A stretch of 14,017 nucleotides of DNA from Burkholderia sp. Its GTDB lineage: Bacteria > Pseudomonadota > Gammaproteobacteria > Burkholderiales > Burkholderiaceae. The stretch lies in the NCBI GenBank assembly GCA_028292565.1, contig JAQGMD010000202.1, positions 1 to 14,017 of the forward strand, read 5' to 3'. Below, piece by piece: positions 7,371 to 14,017 of this stretch (positions are counted from its first letter, which is position 1; each line of letters starts with the position of its first letter). Below the pieces are notes generated by a model. That model saw nothing but the letters and a program-made list of their open reading frames with translations, ran no database searches and was not told the DNA's origin. The position numbers and the translations under genes are program-made.

Positions 7371-8083
7371 TGGCACACTTCACCGTATCCAATCTGCATG
7401 CGCATTACAGCAAGGGTCATGTGCTCCAGGGTGTCGACTTCGAGATTGCGCGCGGCGAAATCGCCTGCATCCTCGGACGTAACGGCTCAGGCCGCTCGAC
7501 CACGCTCAAGGCGTTGATGGGCATCGTTACTCCTACTGCCGGTACGGGGACGCTCGACGGCCAGGATTTTTTCGGACTGGCTCCCGACAAGATCTCGCGC
7601 ATGGGTATCGCCTACGTCCCTGAAGACCGGCAGGTGTTCGCCAATCTCAGCGTACTGGAGAACCTCAATGTCGGCCTGCAGTCGCCCCGTGCGGGCTGCC
7701 ACACGTGGTCGCTGGAGGACATGTACAACTATTTCCCGCGGCTGAAGGAACGCCGGCAGCAGAAGGCCGGCACGCTGTCGGGCGGCGAACAGCAGATGCT
7801 CACCATGTGCCGCTCGCTGCTCGGCAATCCCAAACTCATCCTGATCGATGAGCCGACCGAAGGACTGGCTCCGCTGATCGTCGAAGCGCTGCGCGAAGTG
7901 CTGATCGACATATCACGCAAGCGAGTCACCGTGCTGTTGGTGGAACAGAAGCTGGCGCTGGCCCTGAAGATCAGCCAGAAAGTGCTGGTCATGGGCCACG
8001 GGCATATCGTCTTCACCGGCACAGTCCCCGAATTCAAATCCAGGACCGACGTGCGCCAGAAATGGCTGGACGTCTCTTCCTGA
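7370..8083 (+). CDS. livF: ABC transporter ATP-binding protein, LivF type, with Walker A Lys replaced by Arg
   Basis: The second ATPase subunit, 237 aa, the normal LivF length. Walker A reads GRNGSGRST (36-44), with Arg42 where the nucleotide-binding Lys is expected. The signature is canonical (LSGGEQQ, 136-142), Walker B is LILIDEP (156-162), and the switch position is VEQ (Q193), as is common in LivF. The family motif AYVPEDRQVFANLSVLENL covers 81-99. The ATG overlaps the preceding stop by one base (TGATG), implying re-initiation and matched stoichiometry with LivG. The next gene follows after 23 bp. Confidence 0.92.
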   Translation: MAHFTVSNLHAHYSKGHVLQGVDFEIARGEIACILGRNGSGRSTTLKALMGIVTPTAGTGTLDGQDFFGLAPDKISRMGIAYVPEDRQVFANLSVLENLNVGLQSPRAGCHTWSLEDMYNYFPRLKERRQQKAGTLSGGEQQMLTMCRSLLGNPKLILIDEPTEGLAPLIVEALREVLIDISRKRVTVLLVEQKLALALKISQKVLVMGHGHIVFTGTVPEFKSRTDVRQKWLDVSS

Positions 8084-8106
8084 ACCATAACGACAAGGAG
8101 AACAAG

Positions 8107-8520
8107 TTGGCAAACACTGAGAAAGTTCCGGTTCAACCGGGACCGGAAGCGCAGTACTGGGCCCATGTGCGCGACGGGAAATTCATGATCCAGAGATCGA
8201 AGAGCAGCGGCGAATATGTGTTTTATCCGCGAGTGCTTGCACCGCGGACCGGCGCAACAGACCTCGAGTTCGTTGAAGTCTCCGGCAGGGCCGTCGTGCA
8301 TTCCACGACCGTCGTTCGGCAGAGCCCGAAGGCCGGCGGCGACTACAACCTTGTGCTGGTGCAGCTCGAAGAGGGCCCGAGAATGGTGTCGCGTGTGGTT
8401 GGCATCCCGCCTGAACAGGTGAAGATCGGCATGTCCGTCAGGGCGCATATCGAAAAAGTGGATTTTGGCACCCATGCAAACAGCGAGCAGCCGGTGGTCG
8501 TGTTTCGCGCAGCCCAATAA
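8107..8520 (+). CDS. DUF35/OB-fold protein lacking the zinc-ribbon cysteines
   Basis: A small acyl-CoA-associated OB-fold protein, 137 aa, of the DUF35 family that typically partners thiolase-fold enzymes. It keeps the N-terminal helix with YWAHVRDGKFMIQR (17-30), then YVFYPR (37-42), the OB-fold core DLEFVEVSGRAVVHSTTVV (52-70), and a C-terminal VVVFR. The rubredoxin-like zinc ribbon is degenerate: the positions normally CxxC...CxxC are S31, S34, A45 and T48, and there is no Cys in the protein. The start is taken as TTG 8107, with AAGGAG at 8095-8100 six bases upstream. The in-frame ATG at 8062 would overlap livF by 22 bases and lacks an obvious ribosome binding site. It precedes the thiolase-like gene by 14 bp, the usual arrangement for an obligate partner pair. 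Confidence 0.85.
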   Translation: MANTEKVPVQPGPEAQYWAHVRDGKFMIQRSKSSGEYVFYPRVLAPRTGATDLEFVEVSGRAVVHSTTVVRQSPKAGGDYNLVLVQLEEGPRMVSRVVGIPPEQVKIGMSVRAHIEKVDFGTHANSEQPVVVFRAAQ

Positions 8521-8534
8521 GAAAAAGGATAGTC

Positions 8535-9680
8535 ATGTCTAATGCATTACGCGGAAAAAGCGCCATTGTCGGGGTTGGTTATCACGGGCTGGGGAGTTCG
8601 CCGCAGAATACGGCGCTGGAATTATTGGGGGGCGCGGTGGTCAAGGCGCTCGAGGATGCCGGCTTGACGCTGGACGATATCGATGGTTTGTGCGGCGGCA
8701 CCTTCTATCACATGTTCCCGACGCTCTCGATCGCGGAATACCTCGGCATCCGGCCGAAGTGGTCGAATGCGGACCAGACCGGCGGCTCCTCTTTCCTGTC
8801 ACATCTGCTGCAAGCCACGCTCGCGATTGAAGCCGGGCTGTGCAACACGGTGCTGATCGCTTATGGTTCCCACCTGAAGGCGGCACGCAACTTCGGCCTG
8901 ATCGATGTGCCGGCCTTTGACCAGGTGTACGGGCTGACCGGACCGCTGCAGGGTTATGCGTTGTGCGCCGCGCGGCACATGCACGAATACGGCACCACGC
9001 GCACGCACCTGGCGGAAGTTGCGGTTTCGGCGCGCAAGTGGGCGCAGAAGCATCCCGATGCAACAATGCGCGCGCCGCTCACGATAGACGAGGTGCTCGC
9101 GGCGCCTATGGTTTCCGATCCGCTTTCGCGGCTCGACTGCTGCCTGATGACGGACGGTGGCGCCGCGATCATTGTGACCAGCGCAAAACGCGCGCGTAGC
9201 ATGCGGCAGAAACCCGTGTACATGCTGGGTGCGGCCGGCGCGCACTGGCACCGCGAAGTGTCGCAGATGCAGGACCTCACGACTTCGCCAACGGCGGAAA
9301 GCGCACCTCGCGCGTTCGAGATGGCCGGCATCACCACCAAAGACGTCGACCTGGTCCAGCTCTACGACGCGTTCACCATCAACACCATCATGTTTCTCGA
9401 GGACATGGGCTTCTGCAAAAAGGGCGAAGGCGGCGATTTCGTTTCCGGCGGGCGCATTGCGCCGGGTGGCGAACTGCCGGTGAACACCAATGGCGGCGGC
9501 CTGTCGTTCGCGCATCCGGGCATGTACGGCCTGTTCACGCTGATTGAAGCGGCTACGCAATTGCGCGGCGACGCCGGCGAAAGACAAGTGGAGAATGCGC
9601 GGGTTGCTATCGCTCATGGTAACGGTGCGACTTTCTCGCATCAATTCACGACAGTGCTGGGGACAGAAGCAACCTTGTAG
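8535..9680 (+). CDS. Thiolase-fold lipid-transfer/aldolase-like protein without thiolase cysteines
   Basis: A 381-aa member of the SCP-x/lipid-transfer branch of the thiolase superfamily. The two halves of the thiolase fold are recognisable: TGGSSF (82-87) with GLCNTVLIAYGSH (101-113), TDGGAA (206-211), VQLYDAFT (274-281), GFCKKGEGG (292-300), NTNGGGLSFAHPGMYG (317-332) and AHGNGATFS (360-368). The nucleophilic Cys of thiolases is absent from the TGGSS region, and the C-terminal CxGxG motif is replaced by HGNGA. Tyr277 stands where SCP-x thiolases have His. The Ltp2 steroid side-chain retro-aldolases, which work with a DUF35 domain, share such changes. The preceding gene encodes a DUF35 partner. 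Ribosome binding site AAAGGA at 8524-8529. A condensing or hydrolytic activity is possible; true thiolysis looks unlikely. Confidence 0.85.
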   Translation: MSNALRGKSAIVGVGYHGLGSSPQNTALELLGGAVVKALEDAGLTLDDIDGLCGGTFYHMFPTLSIAEYLGIRPKWSNADQTGGSSFLSHLLQATLAIEAGLCNTVLIAYGSHLKAARNFGLIDVPAFDQVYGLTGPLQGYALCAARHMHEYGTTRTHLAEVAVSARKWAQKHPDATMRAPLTIDEVLAAPMVSDPLSRLDCCLMTDGGAAIIVTSAKRARSMRQKPVYMLGAAGAHWHREVSQMQDLTTSPTAESAPRAFEMAGITTKDVDLVQLYDAFTINTIMFLEDMGFCKKGEGGDFVSGGRIAPGGELPVNTNGGGLSFAHPGMYGLFTLIEAATQLRGDAGERQVENARVAIAHGNGATFSHQFTTVLGTEATL

Positions 9681-9690
9681 GGAGACGTCC

Positions 9691-11232
9691 ATGCATCCGT
9701 ACGTTCATGCCGCGAAAACGCCGGACAAACCGGCGTACATCATGGCTGACAGCGGTGAAGTTGTTACATACCGCCAGCTTGAAGAACGCTCGAATCAGGG
9801 CGCGCAGTTGTTCCGCAGCCTCGGCCTGAGGCCGGGCGATTCCTTCGCCATGATGATGGAGAACAATGCCCGCTTTTTCGAGATATGTTGGGCGGCGCAG
9901 CGTTCCGGACTGATCTACACCGCGATCAGTTCGCGCCTGACCGCGGCGGAGGCGGAATATATAGCCAATGACTGCGGCGCGAAGCTGCTGATCATGTCCA
10001 CTGTGCTGGCGGAGCAGGCGCAGCAGCTTCGTGAGACCACAGCGGGAGTGCAGCATTACTTTTCGGTTGGCGGCGGGATGCGCGGTTACCAGGAATGGGA
10101 AGCGACCCTTGCAACACTGCCGGTCACGCCTGTCGCTGACCAGGTGGCCGGACGCGACATGCTTTATTCCTCCGGCACCACCGGCCGCCCGAAAGGCATC
10201 AAGCCGGTTGTAAAAGACGAGGCGATCGATGAGCCGGCGCCGCTGCACAGGGTGGCCAATCATTTGTTGCGGTTCAGTGCAGACACGGTTTATATGTCGA
10301 CGGCGCCGCTATATCACGCCGGCCCGCTTCGGGTGACCATGTACGTGATGCGCGAAGGCGGCACCTCGATCGTCATGGAACACTTCAACGAAGAGAGGGC
10401 GCTGGCACTGATCGATCAATACAAGGTCACGCATAGCCAGTGGGTGCCGACGATGTTCGTCCGCATGCTGAAGCTGCCCGACGAGGTGCGTAACAAGTAC
10501 GACGTATCGACGATGACCATGGCGATGCATGGGGCGGCGCCTTGTCCGGTGCAGGTCAAGGAGCGCATGATCGAGTGGTGGGGGCCGGTGTTTCTCGAGT
10601 ATTACGGCGCCACCGAAAATAATGGCTTCACGCTGTGCACAAGTGAGGAATGGCTGCAGCACAAAGGCAGCGCCGGCCGTTCGGTACTTGGCGAGGCGCA
10701 TATCCTCGACGACGACGGCGCCGAACTGCCCTCCGGCGAGGCGGGCAATGTCTACTTCGCCAAAGGTCCGGTTTTTGAATACCACAACGATCCGCAGAAG
10801 ACCGCCGAATCACGCAATGCGCAAGGCTGGTCCACGCTCGGCGATATCGGCTATCTCGACCAGGACGGCTACCTGTATCTGACCGACCGCAAGTCGTACA
10901 TGATCATTTCCGGCGGCGTGAACATTTATCCGCAGGAAGTGGAAGACCTGTTGATCAACCATTCGAAAGTGCTTGATGCCGCCGTGATCGGCGTACCGAA
11001 TGAAGACTTCGGCGAAGAGGTGAAGGCGGTGGTGCAGCCGCGGGACATGCGCGATGCGGGGCCGGTGCTGGAGGCGGAACTGATCGCATATTGCAAGGCG
11101 CATCTCTCCTCCATCAAATGTCCGCGCAGTGTGGATTTTGAACAGGAGCTGCCCCGTCATCCGACGGGCAAGTTGTACAAACGATTGCTCAAGGATCGCT
11201 ATTGGGCGGAAGAGCGTAATAAAAGCAACTAA
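9691..11232 (+). CDS. AMP-forming acyl-CoA synthetase (ANL family)
   Basis: An adenylate-forming ligase, 513 aa, that would activate an imported carboxylic acid to its CoA thioester through an acyl-AMP. Motifs: P-loop LYSSGTTGRPKGI (158-170), PLYHAGP (206-212), YYGATE (304-309), GDIGYLDQDGYLYLTDR (384-400) with Asp385 and Arg400 contacting AMP/ribose, the hinge following it, GGVNIYPQEVE (408-418), and PTGK with catalytic Lys494. The start is ATG 9691 with GGGAG at 9680-9684 six bases upstream; an in-frame upstream extension lies inside the thiolase-like gene and is not used. It starts 10 bp after that gene. Substrate specificity cannot be read from the motifs; sequence and neighbours suggest a medium or bulky acid rather than acetate. 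Confidence 0.92.
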   Translation: MHPYVHAAKTPDKPAYIMADSGEVVTYRQLEERSNQGAQLFRSLGLRPGDSFAMMMENNARFFEICWAAQRSGLIYTAISSRLTAAEAEYIANDCGAKLLIMSTVLAEQAQQLRETTAGVQHYFSVGGGMRGYQEWEATLATLPVTPVADQVAGRDMLYSSGTTGRPKGIKPVVKDEAIDEPAPLHRVANHLLRFSADTVYMSTAPLYHAGPLRVTMYVMREGGTSIVMEHFNEERALALIDQYKVTHSQWVPTMFVRMLKLPDEVRNKYDVSTMTMAMHGAAPCPVQVKERMIEWWGPVFLEYYGATENNGFTLCTSEEWLQHKGSAGRSVLGEAHILDDDGAELPSGEAGNVYFAKGPVFEYHNDPQKTAESRNAQGWSTLGDIGYLDQDGYLYLTDRKSYMIISGGVNIYPQEVEDLLINHSKVLDAAVIGVPNEDFGEEVKAVVQPRDMRDAGPVLEAELIAYCKAHLSSIKCPRSVDFEQELPRHPTGKLYKRLLKDRYWAEERNKSN

Positions 11233-11252
11233 ATCAACTAAATCAACTAAAC
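11226..11252 (+). repeat. Triplicated 9-bp tandem repeat across the ligase stop codon
   Basis: CAACTAAAT is present three times in a row (11226-11234, 11235-11243, 11244-11252, the last ending in C). The unit is a multiple of three, so each copy places a TAA in the same frame (11230, 11239, 11248): the ligase stop is followed by two in-frame back-up stops. It fills most of the 36-bp gap before the dehydrogenase gene. Confidence 0.9.
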
Positions 11253-11268
11253 GACGATAGGAATCACC

Positions 11269-12033
11269 ATGCAGATCAAGGGACAAGCGGCATTGGTAAC
11301 CGGCGGCGGCTCAGGCCTGGGCGCAGCCACCGCGCGTGAGCTGGCTCGCCAGGGTGCGAAGGTGGCGATACTCGACATCAACGCCGCCAATGCGCAGGCA
11401 GTGGCCAGGGAAATCGGAGGCCTCGGCCTGACTGCCGACATTGCCGACACCGCCAGTGTGCAGGCTGCGCTGAACGTCGCCGAGAAGGAGCACGGACCGG
11501 CCCGAATCCTTGCCAACGTGGCAGGCATCGGCAATGCCAAGCGTATTATCGGAAAGGATGGCTCTCCGGCGCCGCTCGAGGACTTTGAGCGCAATATCCG
11601 CGTCAACCTGATCGGCACGTACAATGTGACGCGCCTGGCCGTCGCGCGCATGGCGAAGCTCGAACCGTTCGAAGACAACGAGCGCGGCATCGTGTTCTTT
11701 ACCGCATCGGTTGCCGCCTATGACGGACAGGTCGGACAGGAAGCCTATGCGGCGGCCAAGGGCGGCCTTGTTTCCATGACGCTGCCCATGGCGCGCGACC
11801 TCTCGCAGTTCGGCATACGCGTGATGACAATCGCACCCGGCCTGTTCCATACGCCGTTGATGGCGACATTGCCGGACGAAATCCAGAAATCACTGGCGGC
11901 CAGCATCCCCTTCCCGAAGCGCCTGGGAAAGCCGGAGGAATTTGCCTCATTAGTGACGTATATCGTCACCAACACGCACCTGAACGGCGAAGTCATCCGC
12001 CTTGACGGCGCAGTGCGCCTGGCTCCGCGCTAA
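11269..12033 (+). CDS. NAD-dependent short-chain dehydrogenase, HSD10/3-hydroxyacyl-CoA type
   Basis: A classical SDR, 254 aa, expected to oxidise a 3-hydroxyacyl-CoA or a hydroxy group with NAD+. It has the Rossmann motif TGGGSGLG (11-18), Asp36 at the end of strand two favouring NAD over NADP, NVAG (83-86) and the catalytic S147, Y160 and K164. Overall it resembles type 10 17-beta-hydroxysteroid/3-hydroxyacyl-CoA dehydrogenases, including the segment PSPAPLEDFERNI-like around 99-110 and the PGLFHTPLMATLPDE lid (190-204). Ribosome binding site TAGGAA about 6 bases before ATG 11269. It is separated from the acyl-CoA dehydrogenase by 5 bp, so the two are probably translated together. Confidence 0.9.
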   Translation: MQIKGQAALVTGGGSGLGAATARELARQGAKVAILDINAANAQAVAREIGGLGLTADIADTASVQAALNVAEKEHGPARILANVAGIGNAKRIIGKDGSPAPLEDFERNIRVNLIGTYNVTRLAVARMAKLEPFEDNERGIVFFTASVAAYDGQVGQEAYAAAKGGLVSMTLPMARDLSQFGIRVMTIAPGLFHTPLMATLPDEIQKSLAASIPFPKRLGKPEEFASLVTYIVTNTHLNGEVIRLDGAVRLAPR

Positions 12034-12038
12034 CCGGC

Positions 12039-13811
12039 ATGCTTCGATACACGCCCCCGCTGAAAGACATCCATTTTGTCCTGACGGTCCTGCTTGATGC
12101 ACCGGCTACGCTGGCCGGCTTTCCCGCTTTCTCCGACATCGACGATGCATTGATGCAGCAGGTGATCAGGGAGGCGGGACGCTTTGGCAGTGAAGTCCTG
12201 TTTCCGCTGAATGCGGTGGGTGACCGTGAGGGAGCGCGTTTTGAAGACGGCGCTGTACGCACGCCGGCGGGTTTTGGGGAAGCGTACCGACAATTCCGAG
12301 AGGGCGGATGGCCCGGTTTGTCCTGCGTGCCGGAAGATGGCGGCCAGGGTCTGCCGCAATTGCTCGAGTGCGTCGTCTACGAAATTCTGAATAGCGCCAA
12401 CCATGGCTGGACCATGTATCCGGCGCTCGTGCACGGTGCATATGCGTGCCTGAAGCGGCACGCGAATGAAGAACTGAAAGCGCGTTACTTGCCGAAGATT
12501 GCAAGCGGTGAATGGTTGCCCACCATGTGCCTCACCGAGCCGGATGCGGGTAGCGACCTGGGGCGGGGCCGTACCAAGGCGGTGCCGCATGATGAAGGTA
12601 GTTACCGCATCAGCGGCACCAAGATTTTCATTTCAGGTGGCGAGCACGACCTTACCGACAACATCGTGCACTTGGTGCTGGCGCGTTTGCCGGATGGTGT
12701 GCCCGGCAGCAAGGGCATCTCGCTGTTCCTGGTGCCGAAATTCCTTCCCGATGGCGAACGCAATGAAGTTCATTGCGCCGGAATCGAACACAAGATGGGC
12801 CTGCGTGGCAGCGCCACCTGCACGATGCAATTCAACGCGGCAACCGGTTGGCTGGTGGGTGAGCCGCATCGCGGTCTCGCGGCGATGTTTGTGATGATGA
12901 ATGCAGCGCGCTTGCTGGTCGGCATCCAGGGACTGGCACATGCTGAAACCGCTTACCAGAACGCCCTCGCTTACTCACGCGAACGGCTGCAAATGAGAGC
13001 GGTGAATCGACCGGCCGGCCGCGAGAATGAACCTGCCGATCCGATCGTCATGCATCCGGCCGTGCAGCGCCTGCTGATGACGCAGCGGGCCGGGATCGAA
13101 GGCGGCCGCATGCTGGCTTACTGGACCGGACTGCTGCTCGACACGGCGGAACACCATGGCGATGCTGCAGAGCGCGCCGCCGCGAATGAGCAGCTCGCGC
13201 TGATCACGCCGGTAGTCAAGACGATACTTACCGACCAGGGCTGCCAGGGGGCGAGCCAGGCATTGCAGGTGTTCGGCGGTCACGGATTTATTAGTGAAAC
13301 CGGTATCGAGCAATACTCGCGCGACGTGCGCATCACCACGATTTATGAAGGCACCAACGAAATCCAGGCGATCGACTTCCTGATGCGCAAAGTGCTGTCC
13401 GACGGTGGCGCGAGGCTGAATGCCTTTCTCGCCCAGATAGAGTGGACTGCACGGGATGGGCCTCAATGCGGATTCGAGGCGAAGGTACTCGGATTGACGC
13501 AGCGAGTACGCGGTGTGATGCAGGCTATCGCCAAAGCGCAGCCGGAGTTTGCCTATCGCATTGCGGGTGAGGCGCTGCGGCTGGCAGGGCATTGCGCGCT
13601 TGCCTGGCTTTGGCTGCGGGCGGCGCGGATCGCGGCGGAGCGGCGCGCGGACGACCCGGTTTTCCTTGATGCCAAGCGAGATACGGCGCGGTATTACTTC
13701 ACTTATGTGCTGCCGGAGGTTGAGCAGTTGTTTGCTGTGATTGGCGGATGTTTGCAGGGGTCGGAGGCCGACGAAACCCGCTTTCCGGCGGATCTGTTGG
13801 CCGGTCTGTAA
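12039..13811 (+). CDS. Acyl-CoA dehydrogenase, long (about 590 aa) FadE-like type
   Basis: An FAD-dependent acyl-CoA dehydrogenase, 590 aa, that would introduce the alpha-beta double bond into the CoA thioester. It belongs to the longer subfamily, with an extra N-terminal helix (MLRYTPPLKDIHFVL) and a C-terminal alpha-helical domain after about residue 450. Motifs: LTEPDAGSDLG (165-175) at the FAD/substrate site, FGGHGF (412-417), and YEGTNEIQAIDF (436-447) with the probable catalytic base E437. It starts only 5 bp after the SDR with no clear ribosome binding site, so coupling is likely. It is the last gene of the run; no electron-transfer flavoprotein genes are nearby, so ETF would be supplied from elsewhere. 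The exact chain or ring specificity is unknown. Confidence 0.93.
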   Translation: MLRYTPPLKDIHFVLTVLLDAPATLAGFPAFSDIDDALMQQVIREAGRFGSEVLFPLNAVGDREGARFEDGAVRTPAGFGEAYRQFREGGWPGLSCVPEDGGQGLPQLLECVVYEILNSANHGWTMYPALVHGAYACLKRHANEELKARYLPKIASGEWLPTMCLTEPDAGSDLGRGRTKAVPHDEGSYRISGTKIFISGGEHDLTDNIVHLVLARLPDGVPGSKGISLFLVPKFLPDGERNEVHCAGIEHKMGLRGSATCTMQFNAATGWLVGEPHRGLAAMFVMMNAARLLVGIQGLAHAETAYQNALAYSRERLQMRAVNRPAGRENEPADPIVMHPAVQRLLMTQRAGIEGGRMLAYWTGLLLDTAEHHGDAAERAAANEQLALITPVVKTILTDQGCQGASQALQVFGGHGFISETGIEQYSRDVRITTIYEGTNEIQAIDFLMRKVLSDGGARLNAFLAQIEWTARDGPQCGFEAKVLGLTQRVRGVMQAIAKAQPEFAYRIAGEALRLAGHCALAWLWLRAARIAAERRADDPVFLDAKRDTARYYFTYVLPEVEQLFAVIGGCLQGSEADETRFPADLLAGL

Positions 13812-13833
13812 GCACAGTTGCATTGGGTAGGCC

Positions 13834-13856
13834 GTAGGTTGGGATGTAATCCCAAC
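13834..13856. repeat. REP-like short hairpin after the last gene
   Basis: GTTGGGAT (13838-13845) and ATCCCAAC (13849-13856) form an 8-bp stem with a 3-nt loop. The left end, GTAGGTTGGGAT (13834-13845), is identical to the first 12 bases of the palindrome at 3054. It lies 23 bp after the acyl-CoA dehydrogenase stop. No T-tract follows, so it is a repeat-family hairpin that may protect or end the transcript rather than a classical terminator. Confidence 0.75.
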
Positions 13857-13917
13857 ACGCTGTGGCATGCAAAAGAGCCGTCGGTCGCATTAAGGCACCG
13901 CGCAGGAATAAGTTGGT

Positions 13918-14017
13918 CAATTTTGCTGGCCGTAGCGGGCGCGTTGCTGCGTTGCTCGTCGTCGCCATAGCTCGCTATGGCTCCTCCTCACGCCTTGCAC
14001 CGCATCCCGCGACGGCC
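13918..14017. repeat. Palindromic intergenic repeat, cut by the window end
   Basis: GGCCGTAGCGGG (13928-13939) and CCCGCGACGGCC (14006-14017) are inverted copies with one mismatch, enclosing a perfect inner hairpin GCCATAGC (13964-13971)/GCTATGGC (13974-13981) and a direct duplication GCGTTGCT (13941-13956). The layout resembles non-coding, dispersed palindromic repeats of betaproteobacteria, but I cannot confirm copy number. The right arm ends exactly at the last base, so the element probably continues outside the window. Confidence 0.6.

Noticed and set aside
8062..8106. ATG 8062 as start of the DUF35 gene
   Set aside because: It overlaps livF, lacks a ribosome binding site and adds residues unlike the family; TTG 8107 has AAGGAG at ideal distance.
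8535..9680. Annotation as acetyl-CoA acetyltransferase (true thiolase)
   Set aside because: Both catalytic cysteine motifs of thiolases are missing, so only fold-level membership is supported.
12975..13868. 297-aa minus-strand open frame under the acyl-CoA dehydrogenase
   Set aside because: Antisense shadow: no family motif, no ribosome binding site, and the + strand frame carries clear catalytic motifs throughout.
1..14017. CRISPR array, tRNA, rRNA or transposase genes
   Set aside because: No regularly spaced repeats, no cloverleaf or rRNA-like stretches, and no transposase-like frame were found on either strand.

Overview
The window looks like one catabolic operon, read entirely on the + strand, from a GC-rich proteobacterium. 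A betaproteobacterium such as a Burkholderiales/Oxalobacteraceae member is my best guess. That rests on gene content, GC-rich codon use and short palindromic repeats of the GTAGGTTGGGAT type; it is inference, since no rRNA or marker gene is present. Ten genes follow one another with gaps of 46 bp or less, and three junctions overlap.

Layout: 1-265 is a leader with a sigma70-like promoter and a 14-bp palindrome over the expected transcription start. 266-3148 encodes a fused 2Fe-2S/molybdopterin oxidoreductase of the xanthine dehydrogenase/aldehyde oxidoreductase family with no FAD domain. A perfect 44-bp hairpin repeat lies inside its 3' end. 3166-8083 encodes a complete branched-chain-amino-acid-type (Liv/HAAT) ABC importer: binding protein, two permeases and two ATPases. 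8107-13811 encodes an acyl-CoA degradation module: a zinc-less DUF35/OB-fold protein, a thiolase-fold (lipid-transfer/aldolase-like) protein without the usual thiolase cysteines, an AMP-forming acyl-CoA ligase, a short-chain dehydrogenase of the HSD10 type, and a long (590 aa) acyl-CoA dehydrogenase. 13812-14017 is non-coding and repeat-rich, and runs off the end of the window.

Proposed joint function (inference): a carboxylic acid is imported by the ABC system, activated to a CoA thioester by the ligase, desaturated by the acyl-CoA dehydrogenase, and hydrated by an enzyme not encoded here. It is then oxidised by the SDR and/or cleaved by the thiolase-like/DUF35 pair. The pair lacks thiolase nucleophiles and carries a YDAF motif, which suggests retro-aldol cleavage as in the Ltp2-DUF35 and Sal1 steroid side-chain aldolases. 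That would release an aldehyde or ketone, and the FAD-less molybdenum oxidoreductase would be a natural aldehyde-oxidising partner. The substrate cannot be read from the sequence; a side-chain-bearing alicyclic, steroid-like, terpenoid or aromatic acid would fit. No mobile-element genes, tRNA, rRNA or CRISPR were seen.
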